The notes under the pieces are model-generated. The model did no database searches. It was given only the letters and a program-made list of their open reading frames with translations, and was not told where the DNA came from. From the NCBI RefSeq assembly GCF_019734885.1, contig NZ_JAAXCM010000032.1:62001-126000 (forward strand): DNA of 64,000 nt, given 5' to 3'. Position 1 is the first letter of the stretch, and the number at the start of each line of letters is the position of its first letter. Positions 18,134 through 27,626 of this stretch are shown piece by piece. Source of the DNA: Pseudocoprococcus catus. GTDB taxonomy: Bacteria; Bacillota; Clostridia; Lachnospirales; Lachnospiraceae. The translations under genes and the position numbers were made by a program.

Positions 18134-19114
18134 TTATCGAATATGGCAGGCCACAAAATGCCCCGGCGTCCGCTCGACCAGCGGCGGTTCCATCTGACTG
18201 CACTCCGGTTTGGCATACGGACATCTTGTATGGAAACGACACCCGCCTGGGACATCCATCGGACTTGGAAGATCGCCTTTGATAATCTTGCGCTTAGAAC
18301 TTCTTGCAAGCTTCGGGTCTGCTACAGGAATGGCTGAAAGCAGCGCTTCCGTATATGGATGAAACGGACGGTCATATAATTCATCACTCTCGGCGATCTC
18401 TACGACCTTTCCCAGATACATAACCCCGATACGTGTAGAAATATGTCGAACCATTGATAAATCATGGGCTACAAACAGATAAGTCAGTCCCAGTTCTTCC
18501 TGAAGATCTTCCAGCATATTGACAACCTGTGCCTGAATAGACACATCCAGCGCTGAAATCGGTTCATCACAAAGCAAAAACTCCGGTTTCACTGCCAAAG
18601 CACGGGCTATACCGATTCTCTGTCGCTGACCGCCGGAAAATTCATAGGCATACTTGTACATATCATCCGCTTTCATGCCTACCTTCTTCAGCAGCTCAAC
18701 AATCTGTTCATCAATATCGCTCTTGGATGCATTCGTATAAAGGGACATAGGTTCACGGATAATTTCTTCCACATTATGATGTGGATCCAGGGCTGAATAC
18801 GGATCCTGGAAAATAATCTGCATGCGCTTATGATAAGGCTGCAGTTTGGCGCCTTCAAGCTTTGTGATATCTTCGCCGTCAAAGATAATCTGTCCACCTG
18901 TCGGCTCATACATACGGATCAGTGTTCTGCCCAGAGTGGATTTTCCGCAGCCGGACTCGCCCACAAGACCGAATGTCTCACCTTTTCTAATCTGGAATGT
19001 AATGCCGTCTACTGCCTTGACTGCCTGCTTCTTACGGCCGAAGAAATCCTTAATCGGGAAATGCTTCTGCAGGTCTTTTGTCTCCAACAGGATCTGATTA
19101 TTCTGTTCTGCCAT
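18134..19114 (-). CDS. oppF: Oligopeptide ABC transporter ATPase OppF
   Basis: A 326-residue ATPase with Walker A GESGCGKST, signature SGGQRQR, Walker B LLCDEP and switch His in AHDLSMV. The C-terminal oligo_HPY extension has the Cys-rich CRFHTRCPYAKPEC segment that in this family can bind an Fe-S cluster. It pairs with OppD to drive peptide uptake. The start with AAGGAGGG overlaps the oppD end by 17 bases, and it is last in the operon. Confidence 0.94.
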   Translation of the reverse strand: MAEQNNQILLETKDLQKHFPIKDFFGRKKQAVKAVDGITFQIRKGETFGLVGESGCGKSTLGRTLIRMYEPTGGQIIFDGEDITKLEGAKLQPYHKRMQIIFQDPYSALDPHHNVEEIIREPMSLYTNASKSDIDEQIVELLKKVGMKADDMYKYAYEFSGGQRQRIGIARALAVKPEFLLCDEPISALDVSIQAQVVNMLEDLQEELGLTYLFVAHDLSMVRHISTRIGVMYLGKVVEIAESDELYDRPFHPYTEALLSAIPVADPKLARSSKRKIIKGDLPSPMDVPGGCRFHTRCPYAKPECSQMEPPLVERTPGHFVACHIR

Positions 19115-20141
19115 CAGCTTTTCCCTCCTTATCCATTGCATTTAACTCTTCTTCCGTAAATACGCACATGGCACGCTGCGTCTTTGTATACTGGCGATAA
19201 GCCGGAATCGCTGCTTCACATTTCTCACAGGCATATTTACAGCGTTCCGCAAACGGGCATCCCGCCGGCGGATTGGTCAATGACGGAGCCATACCCGGAA
19301 TTGCTTCCAATCGTTCTTTCACACCGGTTGTCGGCTGCGGAATCGCATGAAGCAGTGCTCTCGTATACGGATGCTTCGGTGCATAGAAAATCTCGTCCGT
19401 CAATCCTTCTTCCATGATCAGACCGCCATACATAACGGAAATACGGTTGCTGAGGCTGGCCACCACACCCAGGTCATGGGTAATGAGCACAACGCTCATC
19501 TTTTCTTCATCTCTTAACTGTTTTAATAATTCAAGTATCTGTGCCTGAATGGTCACATCCAGCGCCGTTGTCGGCTCATCGGCAATGAGCAGCTTCGGTT
19601 TGCAGCACAATGCCATGGCAATCAGTACACGCTGACGCATGCCCCCTGAAAATTCATGGGGATACTGATCCAGACGCTTCTCAGGGGAAGGAATGCCGAC
19701 TTTGCGGAGGGCCTCAATAGCTTCCTCGCGTGCCTGTTTCTTGTTCAGCTTGCGGTAACGCATCAGCACTTCTGTCAGATGAGCACCGATCTTCTTCAGC
19801 GGGTTAAGGGCTGTCATCGGATCCTGGAAAATCATGGCAAATTCTTTGCCTCGCATTTTTCTTCGCTGGTCTGCAGAAAGCTCCAGCAGATTACGCCCCA
19901 TATAAACCAGACTGTCTGCTGTTGTCTGAGCATTCTCCGGAAGCAGTCCCATAATGGATTTCATCAGGACACTCTTGCCGCTGCCGGATTCTCCTACCAC
20001 AGCCAGAATATCTCCGTCATCCACATGGATACTGGCTCCGCGCACAGCTTCAACCTTTGTCTTGTGGATCATAAAGGTGGTCTTCAGATTATCCACGGTC
20101 AGAAGACGCTCACCTGCCTGTGTCATCTTATTCTCGTCCAT
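19098..20141 (-). CDS. oppD: Oligopeptide ABC transporter ATPase OppD
   Basis: A 347-residue ATPase with Walker A GESGSGKS, signature SGGMRQR, Walker B LLIADEP and THDLGVV. The C-terminal [17 protein letters not shown] segment matches the oligo_HPY Cys motif. AGGAGG lies seven bases before the chosen ATG. Partner of OppF. Confidence 0.94.
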   Translation of the reverse strand: MDENKMTQAGERLLTVDNLKTTFMIHKTKVEAVRGASIHVDDGDILAVVGESGSGKSVLMKSIMGLLPENAQTTADSLVYMGRNLLELSADQRRKMRGKEFAMIFQDPMTALNPLKKIGAHLTEVLMRYRKLNKKQAREEAIEALRKVGIPSPEKRLDQYPHEFSGGMRQRVLIAMALCCKPKLLIADEPTTALDVTIQAQILELLKQLRDEEKMSVVLITHDLGVVASLSNRISVMYGGLIMEEGLTDEIFYAPKHPYTRALLHAIPQPTTGVKERLEAIPGMAPSLTNPPAGCPFAERCKYACEKCEAAIPAYRQYTKTQRAMCVFTEEELNAMDKEGKADGRTE

Positions 20142-20152
20142 CCTCAAACCTC

Positions 20153-21025
20153 CTAATCTTTCTCACCGGACATTACTCGCGGTTCCACAAAAATACGGAG
20201 GAGATTGCCCAGCTTATTAAATGCAAAAATTGTCAGCACAATCAAAAGGCCCGGCAGAATCGCCATATAAATCGCATTCTGCATATAACTCTGGGCATTC
20301 TGAAGAAGACTTCCCCAGGAAGACATCGGCTGCTGAATACCAAGGCCCAGGAAACTCAAGGAAGACTCTGTCATGATCGCATTGGCAATGCCTGTAGATG
20401 CCGCAATAATAATTGTCGGAAGCACGGAAGGAATAATATGCTTCAGAATAATCACATATCCCGGAATACCGACGAATTTGGCATACATCACATATTCACG
20501 CTCTTTCAGCGACAGTGTCTCCGCTCGCACCAGACGGGCGATTTCCATCCACGTAAAGAAGCCGATAACAATGATAATGGATTTGAGACCACGCTTCAGG
20601 AAAAGGCTAATCACAGTAACAAGTACCATCCATGGAATGGATGACATGATATCCACGATACGCATCAGGATACTGTCAATCCATCCGCCGCAATAACCGG
20701 AAACCGTACCCACTAATACACCGACACAGACACAGGTTATCATAGCAAGAAAACCTACTAACAATGATACACGACCGCCATAGATTACTCGTGACAAATA
20801 GTCACGGCCGATATCATCGGTACCAAACCAATGCTCCGGTGAAGGCGGCTGAAACATATTGCGCACATCGGTGGTATTCGGGTCCAAGGGCAGGATTGGT
20901 GCCAGAAGTGCCAGCGCGATAATAATCACAAGGAATACAAGGGAGGCAATTGCCAGCTTATCATGCTTTAATGCACTTAAAACATTTTCAATTCTTCTTT
21001 TCTGATCACTTTTATTCTTCGCCAT
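20153..21025 (-). CDS. oppC: Oligopeptide ABC transporter permease OppC
   Basis: A 290-residue permease of the DppC/OppC type with the N-terminal OppC_N segment, the HWFGTDDIGRDYLSRVIYGGR motif region and the ABC-contact EAA loop near ILKHIIP. Five to six transmembrane helices are visible. Its start overlaps the oppB stop; GGGGTGA serves as ribosome site. Confidence 0.94.
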   Translation of the reverse strand: MAKNKSDQKRRIENVLSALKHDKLAIASLVFLVIIIALALLAPILPLDPNTTDVRNMFQPPSPEHWFGTDDIGRDYLSRVIYGGRVSLLVGFLAMITCVCVGVLVGTVSGYCGGWIDSILMRIVDIMSSIPWMVLVTVISLFLKRGLKSIIIVIGFFTWMEIARLVRAETLSLKEREYVMYAKFVGIPGYVIILKHIIPSVLPTIIIAASTGIANAIMTESSLSFLGLGIQQPMSSWGSLLQNAQSYMQNAIYMAILPGLLIVLTIFAFNKLGNLLRIFVEPRVMSGEKD

Positions 21026-21030
21026 CACTA

Positions 21031-21984
21031 TCACCCCAAATCCTTAATTCTCGGGTCCGTCAAACAATACAGGATATCTGACAGCAGGTTGCCCAGGATA
21101 ACCAATGTTGAAGACAACACAAGAATGACCATAACGATCGGATAATCCATACCCTGAATCGCTTTTACGAAATACGGACCAACACCCGGCCATCCGAAAA
21201 TTGTCTCTGTAATGATTGCACCTGTTACAAGCATCGGCAATGCCATGCCGAGTTTTGTAATGATCGGCAGAAGAACATTCTTGCAGACATGCTTAAACAT
21301 AATCTCTGCCTTTGACGCACCAAAAGCCTGCTGTACCATGACATAATCTTCAGAATACTGCGTAATCGTTGAGGAACGCACATAACGTGTCGCATCCGGC
21401 AGAAAGCTTAAGAAAAGCGCAATAAACGGCATCAGAAAATGTCTCAGATAATCAATCATGGAATTCTCCTGTCCAATGGTATGCATACCCACGATAGGAA
21501 GCACATTCAACTTGTAACCCAGGAAATATATTAAAAGCATCGATACCCAGAAAGTAGGCAGTGCGATACCAATGGCGCAGATACCGTCAATGAGTTTGTC
21601 TACCCATTTATTCTTATGAGAACCGGCGATCAGCCCCAGCACAATTGCCAGTGCATAGGCCAGCAGATAAGCCGGAAGGATCAATTTGATCGTATTCGGA
21701 ATACGGATTGCGAGATCCGCTGAAATGCTCTGATGGGTAACGATGGAATAACCGAAATTGCCGTTGATCAGGCCATCGAGCCATCGGATATACTGAATAT
21801 ATACCGGCTGGTCATATCCATATTTTGCCTTGATCAATGCGACCGTCTCCGGTGACATATTCGGCGTCGTCATTGCGTCGATCGCATCATAAGGTGCCAG
21901 ATTCATCAAAGCAAAACATATAACCGTAATGATCAGAACCATAGGAATGGCTGCCAGTATTCTTTTAATGATGTACTTTGCCAT
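21031..21984 (-). CDS. oppB: Oligopeptide ABC transporter permease OppB
   Basis: A 317-residue permease beginning MAKYIIKRILAAIPM, typical of DppB/OppB, with six membrane segments and the EAA loop KAEIMFKHVCKNVLLP. It forms the channel with OppC. Confidence 0.94.
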   Translation of the reverse strand: MAKYIIKRILAAIPMVLIITVICFALMNLAPYDAIDAMTTPNMSPETVALIKAKYGYDQPVYIQYIRWLDGLINGNFGYSIVTHQSISADLAIRIPNTIKLILPAYLLAYALAIVLGLIAGSHKNKWVDKLIDGICAIGIALPTFWVSMLLIYFLGYKLNVLPIVGMHTIGQENSMIDYLRHFLMPFIALFLSFLPDATRYVRSSTITQYSEDYVMVQQAFGASKAEIMFKHVCKNVLLPIITKLGMALPMLVTGAIITETIFGWPGVGPYFVKAIQGMDYPIVMVILVLSSTLVILGNLLSDILYCLTDPRIKDLG

Positions 21985-22036
21985 ATCATTTTACTCCTTG
22001 TCGTAAATATACGAAATTTACTTTGCTATATAATAA

Positions 22037-22065
22037 GCGGCTGCAAAATTCAGTCCTGCAGCCGC
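22037..22065 (-). other. Hairpin between oppA and oppB
   Basis: A 9-bp GC-rich stem (22037-22045 with 22057-22065) without a proper T tract lies between oppA and oppB. Such elements often reduce downstream expression or stabilise the binding-protein message. Confidence 0.6.
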
Positions 22066-22124
22066 CCAATATGCGCTTCACGCCAATCAATTCAAAGCAG
22101 ACATAAAGGATCCGCCTAAGGCGC

Positions 22125-23744
22125 TTATTCGCTCAGTGTCAGTTTAGATGTATCCTCGAATGTGTAAACAGGTACAAGCTTGGCATCTTCAACACCGCCG
22201 ACACGTTTGTTGACAACAAGGATACGCTTGTTGGAAACTAATGGATAGAAGCAGGCTTCATCCTGAAGTGTCTGCTGAAGTTTCTCATAGATGGCTTTAC
22301 GCTCTGCTTCATCGGATGTTTCACGACCCTGTTTGAACAGATCATCGATTTCTGTGAAATCATAGTGCATATAGTTATAACCACCATCTGTACCAAACAG
22401 AGGATAGAATGTATCCGGATCAATACCCATAATATAACCATTCAGGTACATCTGAATTGTTGTGTCTTCCTTTGCAAGCTGATCGATCATGGCTGTACTG
22501 TCCATACCGTTTAATGAACATGTAATACCAACTGCAGCCAACTGTTCCTGAATCATGGCAGCCTGTGTTGCCTGTGCAGCATCAGAACCACTGTAAGTCA
22601 GTTCAACCTTCAGACCTTCTGCGCCAGCTTCTTTCAGAAGTGCTTTGGCTTTCTCAATATTCTGATCATACTTCTCAACATTGTCTGTATAGAATTCACT
22701 TGTAGGTGGCAGGAAGCTTGTCGGAATATCATAATACTCATCGCTCAGGAAAACAGCATCATCAATATCCTTTGTATTCAATGCGTAGAAGATGGCCTGA
22801 CGTACCTTCTGATCCGGAATCTGCTTCACATTGATGGCCATGTAACCAACACGACCTTCGCTGTAAGCGTAAGTTGTCAGGTTGTTCGCTTCGAGATTCA
22901 TCTGACCGATTTCTGAAGGTGTTGCCACCCACGCATCCACTTCACCGCTCTGAATAGCCATCATCGCTGTGTTGGAATTCTCGATAATTCTGTAAACGAT
23001 TGTACCAATGCTTGGCTTGCCAAGGAAATATGTGTCATTGGCAGAGAACTTCACATAAGAACCTGCAGAATACTCAGACATCACATATGGGCCTGTACCG
23101 ACAGGTTTTGTATTGAATTCATTGTTCTCGAAATCTGTCACATCTTTGTAGATATGCTCAGGCATGATAAAGATGTTGCACAGCATTTCCAGAGAAGCTG
23201 CACTTGCAAAAGGCATTGTGAACTTCACTGTGTAATCATCAATCTTCTCGATCTTTGTTGCGCCCTGATCATAAACAAGCTGTGAATAAGCCCAGCCTGC
23301 ATTATCCGGATTCTCCATGGCTTCGTAAGTGAAGACAACGTCATCTGCTGTAAATGGCTCGCCATCAGACCACTTAACATCATCACGCAGATGGAATGTA
23401 TACTCTGTGTTGTCATCGGATGTATCAACACTTGTTGCCAGGAACCAGTTGATACCGTCTGCATTGTACATGCAGAGTGGTGAATAGATCATCTTGACCG
23501 TCATCAGACCAAAACGGTCACTTGTTGTGATAACATTCACGTTGGCACCCGGATCACCGCCGATGGCATACGTAAATGTGTCTGCAATACCTGTTGTGCC
23601 TGTTGCTTCACTTCCGGCTGCTGCTGTTTCACCAGATGCAGATGTATCTGCCACAGGATCCTTGCCACCGCAGCCTGTCAGAACGCCTGCTGCCATGGTC
23701 ATTGCCAATGCCATAGCCAGAACCTTTTTAAATGTTTCTTTCAT
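22125..23744 (-). CDS. oppA: Peptide-binding lipoprotein OppA
   Basis: A 539-residue family 5 solute-binding protein. The signal peptide ends in the lipobox LTGC, so Cys becomes lipidated and the protein sits outside the membrane. Residues ~70-500 form the SBP_bac_5 domain (DDVKWSDGEPFTADDVVFTYEAM, GTGPYVMSEY). First gene of the opp operon, consistent with highest expression. Confidence 0.94.
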   Translation of the reverse strand: MKETFKKVLAMALAMTMAAGVLTGCGGKDPVADTSASGETAAAGSEATGTTGIADTFTYAIGGDPGANVNVITTSDRFGLMTVKMIYSPLCMYNADGINWFLATSVDTSDDNTEYTFHLRDDVKWSDGEPFTADDVVFTYEAMENPDNAGWAYSQLVYDQGATKIEKIDDYTVKFTMPFASAASLEMLCNIFIMPEHIYKDVTDFENNEFNTKPVGTGPYVMSEYSAGSYVKFSANDTYFLGKPSIGTIVYRIIENSNTAMMAIQSGEVDAWVATPSEIGQMNLEANNLTTYAYSEGRVGYMAINVKQIPDQKVRQAIFYALNTKDIDDAVFLSDEYYDIPTSFLPPTSEFYTDNVEKYDQNIEKAKALLKEAGAEGLKVELTYSGSDAAQATQAAMIQEQLAAVGITCSLNGMDSTAMIDQLAKEDTTIQMYLNGYIMGIDPDTFYPLFGTDGGYNYMHYDFTEIDDLFKQGRETSDEAERKAIYEKLQQTLQDEACFYPLVSNKRILVVNKRVGGVEDAKLVPVYTFEDTSKLTLSE

Positions 23745-23821
23745 AATCTCTCCTCCATTATCATTGAGAAAACTTATAATTATATTTGCCGTTTTAATAC
23801 TTAATCCAACAGCTGAATAAT

Positions 23822-23851
23822 ATTATACCTTAAAACCTTTCTGCCGTAAAC
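23822..23851 (-). promoter_or_regulatory. Probable oppA promoter
   Basis: On the minus strand GTTTAC (23846-23851) and TATAAT (23822-23827) are 18 bases apart, about 80 bases upstream of oppA. Confidence 0.5.
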
Positions 23852-23910
23852 AAAATTTTTGGTATATCCGCTATTTTAGCCATTTCCTACTATTTTGATC
23901 AGCTTTTGTC

Positions 23911-25197
23911 TTAATCAACCTTAACCTGATCGATCATAATGTTCAGGATCTGCTTGTCTGTATCTTTCATACCGACACGGCCGATATAGCCCATACTCTT
24001 AATCGTACCTTCCACATCCTTCTGAATAATACCTTCCCCAGGCTGGAACCAGTGATGCTTCCTTCCGAGGAAATGTCCAAGAATCGCTGCATCTACTGCG
24101 GATGCAATTTTGGCAGCGCAGGAAGATTTCGCCCCATCACAGACAATACCGCCGACATTGCCAATGGTATTAACAATCGTCGCTGAAATATCTTCATAAG
24201 TTCCCCCATAAAGATAAGTGATGGCGGCACCGCTTCCGCATGCTGCACTGACAGCGCCGCAGTATGCGGACAGGCTGCCGATATACTTCTTCTGATGGAT
24301 TGCCACCAGATTGCTCACAACCAACGCACGATACAGCTGTTCTTCTGTACAAAATAAAGACTTGGCAAATTCAATCACCGGCAAAGAAACCGTCATCCCC
24401 TGATTACCACTTCCGGAATTGATGACAACCGGCATGGAACAGCCACCCATTCTGGCATCAGAACCGGCTGCCGCCCTCGCTTTGGCACGAATCTTGACAT
24501 CGTCACCATACACTTGCAGCAATGTCCGCCCAATCTGTGCGCCGTAAGGGTGCATCAATCCCTCATCCGCAATGGCCGAATTCATCTCGATCTGCCGTTT
24601 CAGAACTTCTCTTACATCATCTATATTCACTGTATTCGCAAACTCAAGAATATCTTTCACATTTAATAAAGACTTGTCCACATAATTGCTGGATTCTTCA
24701 CTGACTGCCGCCTCAAAAAGGACCACATCATCTTTCACGATTCTTGTAATATATGTATGTCGGTTGATAATCGTCACTTCCGCATAATGGCTGCCTTTAC
24801 ACACTCTGGCCACAATATAAAGATTCGCCACATCCTCCTGCAGTGTACATGTACAATATCCTGCCGCCGCCAGTTCTCTTGTCTTCTCCACATCTTCAGG
24901 TTTCACGGATTCCAATACTTCCAATTCTCTGGATGCGTCGCCGCCTACGATACCAAGGATCGCTGCAACATCAATACCTCTCTGGCCATCCGAATTCGGT
25001 ACTGTAACCCCCTTGACATTCTTAATGATATTGCCGCTACAGCGCATCTCCACATGATCCGGGAATTCACCCAGAACTTCTCTTGCTTTGGCCGCTGCAT
25101 AAGCAATGGCGATGGGTTCTGTACAGCCCAGTGCCGGCACCAGTTCATTCTTCAGTATCTTCACATAATTGTTATATAACTTTTTATCCACGTTCAT
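23911..25197 (-). CDS. L-cysteine desulfidase family protein (CyuA/UPF0597)
   Basis: This 428-residue protein matches the UPF0597/CyuA family, related to the L-serine dehydratase alpha chain. It has the Fe-S/active-site Cys region PALGCTEPIAIAYAAA, plus RMGGCSMPV, GSGNQGMT, CGSGAAITYL and CDGAKSSCAAK. Characterised relatives break down L-cysteine to pyruvate, ammonia and sulfide with a 4Fe-4S cluster; other substrates such as serine are possible. Start placed at the ATG with an AGAGGA site. It is divergent from a GntR regulator and its promoter is covered by a long palindrome. Confidence 0.88.
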   Translation of the reverse strand: MNVDKKLYNNYVKILKNELVPALGCTEPIAIAYAAAKAREVLGEFPDHVEMRCSGNIIKNVKGVTVPNSDGQRGIDVAAILGIVGGDASRELEVLESVKPEDVEKTRELAAAGYCTCTLQEDVANLYIVARVCKGSHYAEVTIINRHTYITRIVKDDVVLFEAAVSEESSNYVDKSLLNVKDILEFANTVNIDDVREVLKRQIEMNSAIADEGLMHPYGAQIGRTLLQVYGDDVKIRAKARAAAGSDARMGGCSMPVVINSGSGNQGMTVSLPVIEFAKSLFCTEEQLYRALVVSNLVAIHQKKYIGSLSAYCGAVSAACGSGAAITYLYGGTYEDISATIVNTIGNVGGIVCDGAKSSCAAKIASAVDAAILGHFLGRKHHWFQPGEGIIQKDVEGTIKSMGYIGRVGMKDTDKQILNIMIDQVKVD

Positions 25198-25218
25198 TCT
25201 TTCCTCTCTTTTGTTCAC

Positions 25219-25254
25219 ATTACTAATCATATCATTGATATGATTAGTAATCAA
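25219..25254 (-). promoter_or_regulatory. Promoter with overlapping 33-bp operator palindrome
   Basis: The palindrome at 25219-25251 has two perfect 16-base arms around one central base. On the minus strand it overlaps TTGATT (-35, 25249-25254) and TATGAT (-10, 25226-25231), 17 bases apart, which drive the desulfidase-family gene. The adjacent GntR regulator is the obvious candidate ligand-responsive repressor. Confidence 0.85.
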
Positions 25255-25283
25255 GATATAAAACAACACCATCAGACTTGCGA

Positions 25284-25312
25284 TTGTCTTTATTAATTCA
25301 CTGTGTTACAAT
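25284..25312 (+). promoter_or_regulatory. Promoter of the GntR gene
   Basis: TTGTCT at 25284-25289 and TACAAT at 25307-25312 with an exact 17-base spacer, 31 bases before the regulator's ATG. Confidence 0.7.
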
Positions 25313-25343
25313 ATGATGTAGTAAATTAAAAGGATAAAAAACT

Positions 25344-25973
25344 ATGGCAAAAACAAAAGAAAGTCTCAAAACTCAGATATACAATGCAATTCTCGATCAT
25401 ATTTTTTCCGGAGAATTCAAACCCGGGCAGATTTTAAACGAAAAAGAACTGGTAGAAAAGTTTGGCTGCAGCAAAGCACCGGTCCGGGAAGCGTTGATTG
25501 CTCTCTGCAGCGACAATGTTCTGCGCAGTTTTCCTCGATACGGTTATGAAATCATCCGCCTTACCAGTGAAGAAATTGAAGAAATCCAGAACTACCGTCT
25601 GATCCTGGAAACCGGCTATCTGCGCAATTGTTACCACAATCTCACCAAACTTCAGCTCAGTGAACTGACCCGCATTGCCGATCGCTGTCTTTCACCGGAA
25701 AGCACTGTATGGGAGCACTGGGAAGCCAACACAGAGTTTCATCTGACACTTCTCTCCTTTGCCCATAACCGATATGCTAGCGAACAGTTAGCACGCTCCA
25801 TGGCTATCTTGAAACGCGCCTATGCCCAGTTTTACTGGCATACATGGAACCAGTCTGTTCCATCTATCGATGTTCAGCACCATTATCCGATCATTGAAAG
25901 CCTTGAGAAAAAAGACATCGAAAGAGCTATTCAACTGCTGAAAGAAGATCTCAGCGACTTCTGCTTATATTAG
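25344..25973 (+). CDS. GntR-family regulator (FCD domain)
   Basis: A 209-residue regulator: N-terminal winged helix-turn-helix (~8-75) with the GntR signature FSGEFKPGQILNEKELVEKF and SKAPVREAL, and an all-helical FCD effector domain (~80-205). FadR-subfamily members bind small carboxylates or amino acids. It is transcribed away from a cysteine desulfidase-family gene, whose promoter palindrome it probably binds. The ATG follows AAAGGA. Confidence 0.9.
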   Translation: MAKTKESLKTQIYNAILDHIFSGEFKPGQILNEKELVEKFGCSKAPVREALIALCSDNVLRSFPRYGYEIIRLTSEEIEEIQNYRLILETGYLRNCYHNLTKLQLSELTRIADRCLSPESTVWEHWEANTEFHLTLLSFAHNRYASEQLARSMAILKRAYAQFYWHTWNQSVPSIDVQHHYPIIESLEKKDIERAIQLLKEDLSDFCLY

Positions 25974-25980
25974 GATACAA

Positions 25981-26030
25981 AAAGGCTGCTGTTTTGCTGA
26001 TAAAACTCAGTAAAACAGTAGCCTTTATAT
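25981..26030. terminator. Bidirectional terminator
   Basis: AAAGGCTGCTGTTTT (25981-25995) pairs with AAAACAGTAGCCTTT (26012-26026) with a single mismatch pair, between convergent genes. Confidence 0.88.
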
Positions 26031-26034
26031 TGTT

Positions 26035-26478
26035 CTATCGTCCCCACTGATACATCAGCAGCTGATAACCCACAGCAAGTCCGAGACCGCCAAGGAAAGC
26101 AGCCAATGTATACATCATCTGAAGCTTCTTGTCATCATTGTCATCAAGAATAACCGCAATCGGTTCCTGCGTATTCGGTGATGTGAAACAGCGGATATTC
26201 ACTTCTGTTCCCTTCGGATACTTCGCACGCATCTCTTCACGGGTATCATATGTCTGTCTTGTACAGCAATATAATCGTTTACCGGCCTTCTGCTCACGAT
26301 ACATCAGGCGATAACACCATACAACATCACAATTCTTACCTTCCGCAGGATGGCAGTAACCATCAACCACCGCTTTTATCTTCTTGCCACGGATATATGG
26401 TGCCCAAAAACTGTAACAGATGATCAGCACAATAATCAGAATCAATAAATTGGTGGTATTAAATACCATAGAAAACAT
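26035..26478 (-). CDS. Two-pass membrane protein, DUF3592-like
   Basis: A 147-residue protein with N-terminal (~8-27) and C-terminal (~118-142) transmembrane helices bracketing a ~85-residue domain with several Cys (DGYCHPAEGKNC, WCYRLMY, YCCTR). The arrangement and a KGTEVNIRCF-like strand resemble DUF3592 proteins, but the match is tentative. I chose the Met after AAGGGG; the frame extends 45 codons further upstream without support. Confidence 0.6.
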   Translation of the reverse strand: MFSMVFNTTNLLILIIVLIICYSFWAPYIRGKKIKAVVDGYCHPAEGKNCDVVWCYRLMYREQKAGKRLYCCTRQTYDTREEMRAKYPKGTEVNIRCFTSPNTQEPIAVILDDNDDKKLQMMYTLAAFLGGLGLAVGYQLLMYQWGR

Positions 26479-26637
26479 TTTCTTTTCCCCTTTCATCACA
26501 GATGGGGGATTATCGCCCGCCACTGCTGCAAATTTATGTCTCACCACCTGCACCCTGCTAAAATGTGCGAGACATCTCCCATCTATTATATCCTGTGGTG
26601 AAAAGACCGTCAACGGATAATGTCATATTTTGGCACT

Positions 26638-27375
26638 TTACTTTGGCAGCTCCTCTTCGAGAAGAACCGCTTCTTCTGCTTCCTCTGTTGCTTCCCTTGC
26701 CAGTTCCGCCGGTGTCTCATCCTGTGCAGATCTCTCTCCGACAGCAATCAGTATACGTGCAGCTGCAAGCGGAACAAATGCAATATATGCACCTCGAACA
26801 TTAAAAGTATAAACAGACCATGCACCAAGACATGCACCACCAAAAAAGGAAAGTACTGTAAATGTATAAACAATCGCTTTTCTTAAAAATTCTTTATCTT
26901 TCGTCAGTATGTACTGTGTCCATCCCAAAAGTGCCTGCTTATAATTATTCGTTGTAAAAATTGAAGCACTTTTAAATCCGCCTGCCGCCGAATAAACACC
27001 CCATTGAAATGAAGCACAGAAAAAGACAGGATAAAGTCCCGGCAATACCGGATCAAGCGGAAGCAATGAAGCCAGTGTCAAACCGGCTGCATCCACCCAC
27101 AATGCCAGTTTTCTCATATTCAATTCAGTATAATTTGTCAGAAGATACGCTACAACAACACCACATCCAAAAATAATAAATGCGATCATGCGAAGCAGTA
27201 CTTTCTGCCATTCCATGGAAACCAGCTCTGCCGCCATTTCCATTACATTGCCCGTCTGCGCTGAACCAAAATTACCGGCATGCAGCAAAACCGCATACAC
27301 ACCCATAAAACCGCCCACCAGCGTAAGCAGCCAATGCATCATGACTTCCCATTGATTATCTGTTAATTTTCCCAT
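26638..27375 (-). CDS. YoaK/DUF1275 family membrane protein
   Basis: A 245-residue membrane protein with about six helices and the family segment GFMGVYAVLLHAGNFGSAQTGN. The C-terminal ~25 residues are Glu/Ala-rich and cytoplasmic. The role of DUF1275 proteins is not established. Start placed at the Met with an AAAGG site; a Met seven codons earlier has none. Confidence 0.85.
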   Translation of the reverse strand: MGKLTDNQWEVMMHWLLTLVGGFMGVYAVLLHAGNFGSAQTGNVMEMAAELVSMEWQKVLLRMIAFIIFGCGVVVAYLLTNYTELNMRKLALWVDAAGLTLASLLPLDPVLPGLYPVFFCASFQWGVYSAAGGFKSASIFTTNNYKQALLGWTQYILTKDKEFLRKAIVYTFTVLSFFGGACLGAWSVYTFNVRGAYIAFVPLAAARILIAVGERSAQDETPAELAREATEEAEEAVLLEEELPK

Positions 27376-27557
27376 TGATTGAAACGCCTTTCTCATTATA
27401 TATTTCGAAACTCTGTTGTATACAGAAAATCACCGCTAATTTTACCGCTAATTATTTTAAGGCATGCATAGATGTTTTTCAAGGGAAGAATTATTATTTT
27501 TGCTGTTATTACAATTTCTCTATTATTAGGACGCACTTTTCTATGCAGCGGGACAAA

Positions 27558-27603
27558 ACAGGCTTCAAAATAAGCCTGCTATTGCTTATTTGAAGCCTGT
27601 CTT
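27558..27603. terminator. Intrinsic terminator
   Basis: ACAGGCTTCAAAATAAGC pairs with GCTTATTTGAAGCCTGT, with T residues following on the minus strand; it ends the MBL-fold gene. Confidence 0.82.
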
Positions 27604-27626
27604 ATTCAAATCTAGTTATACTTCCG

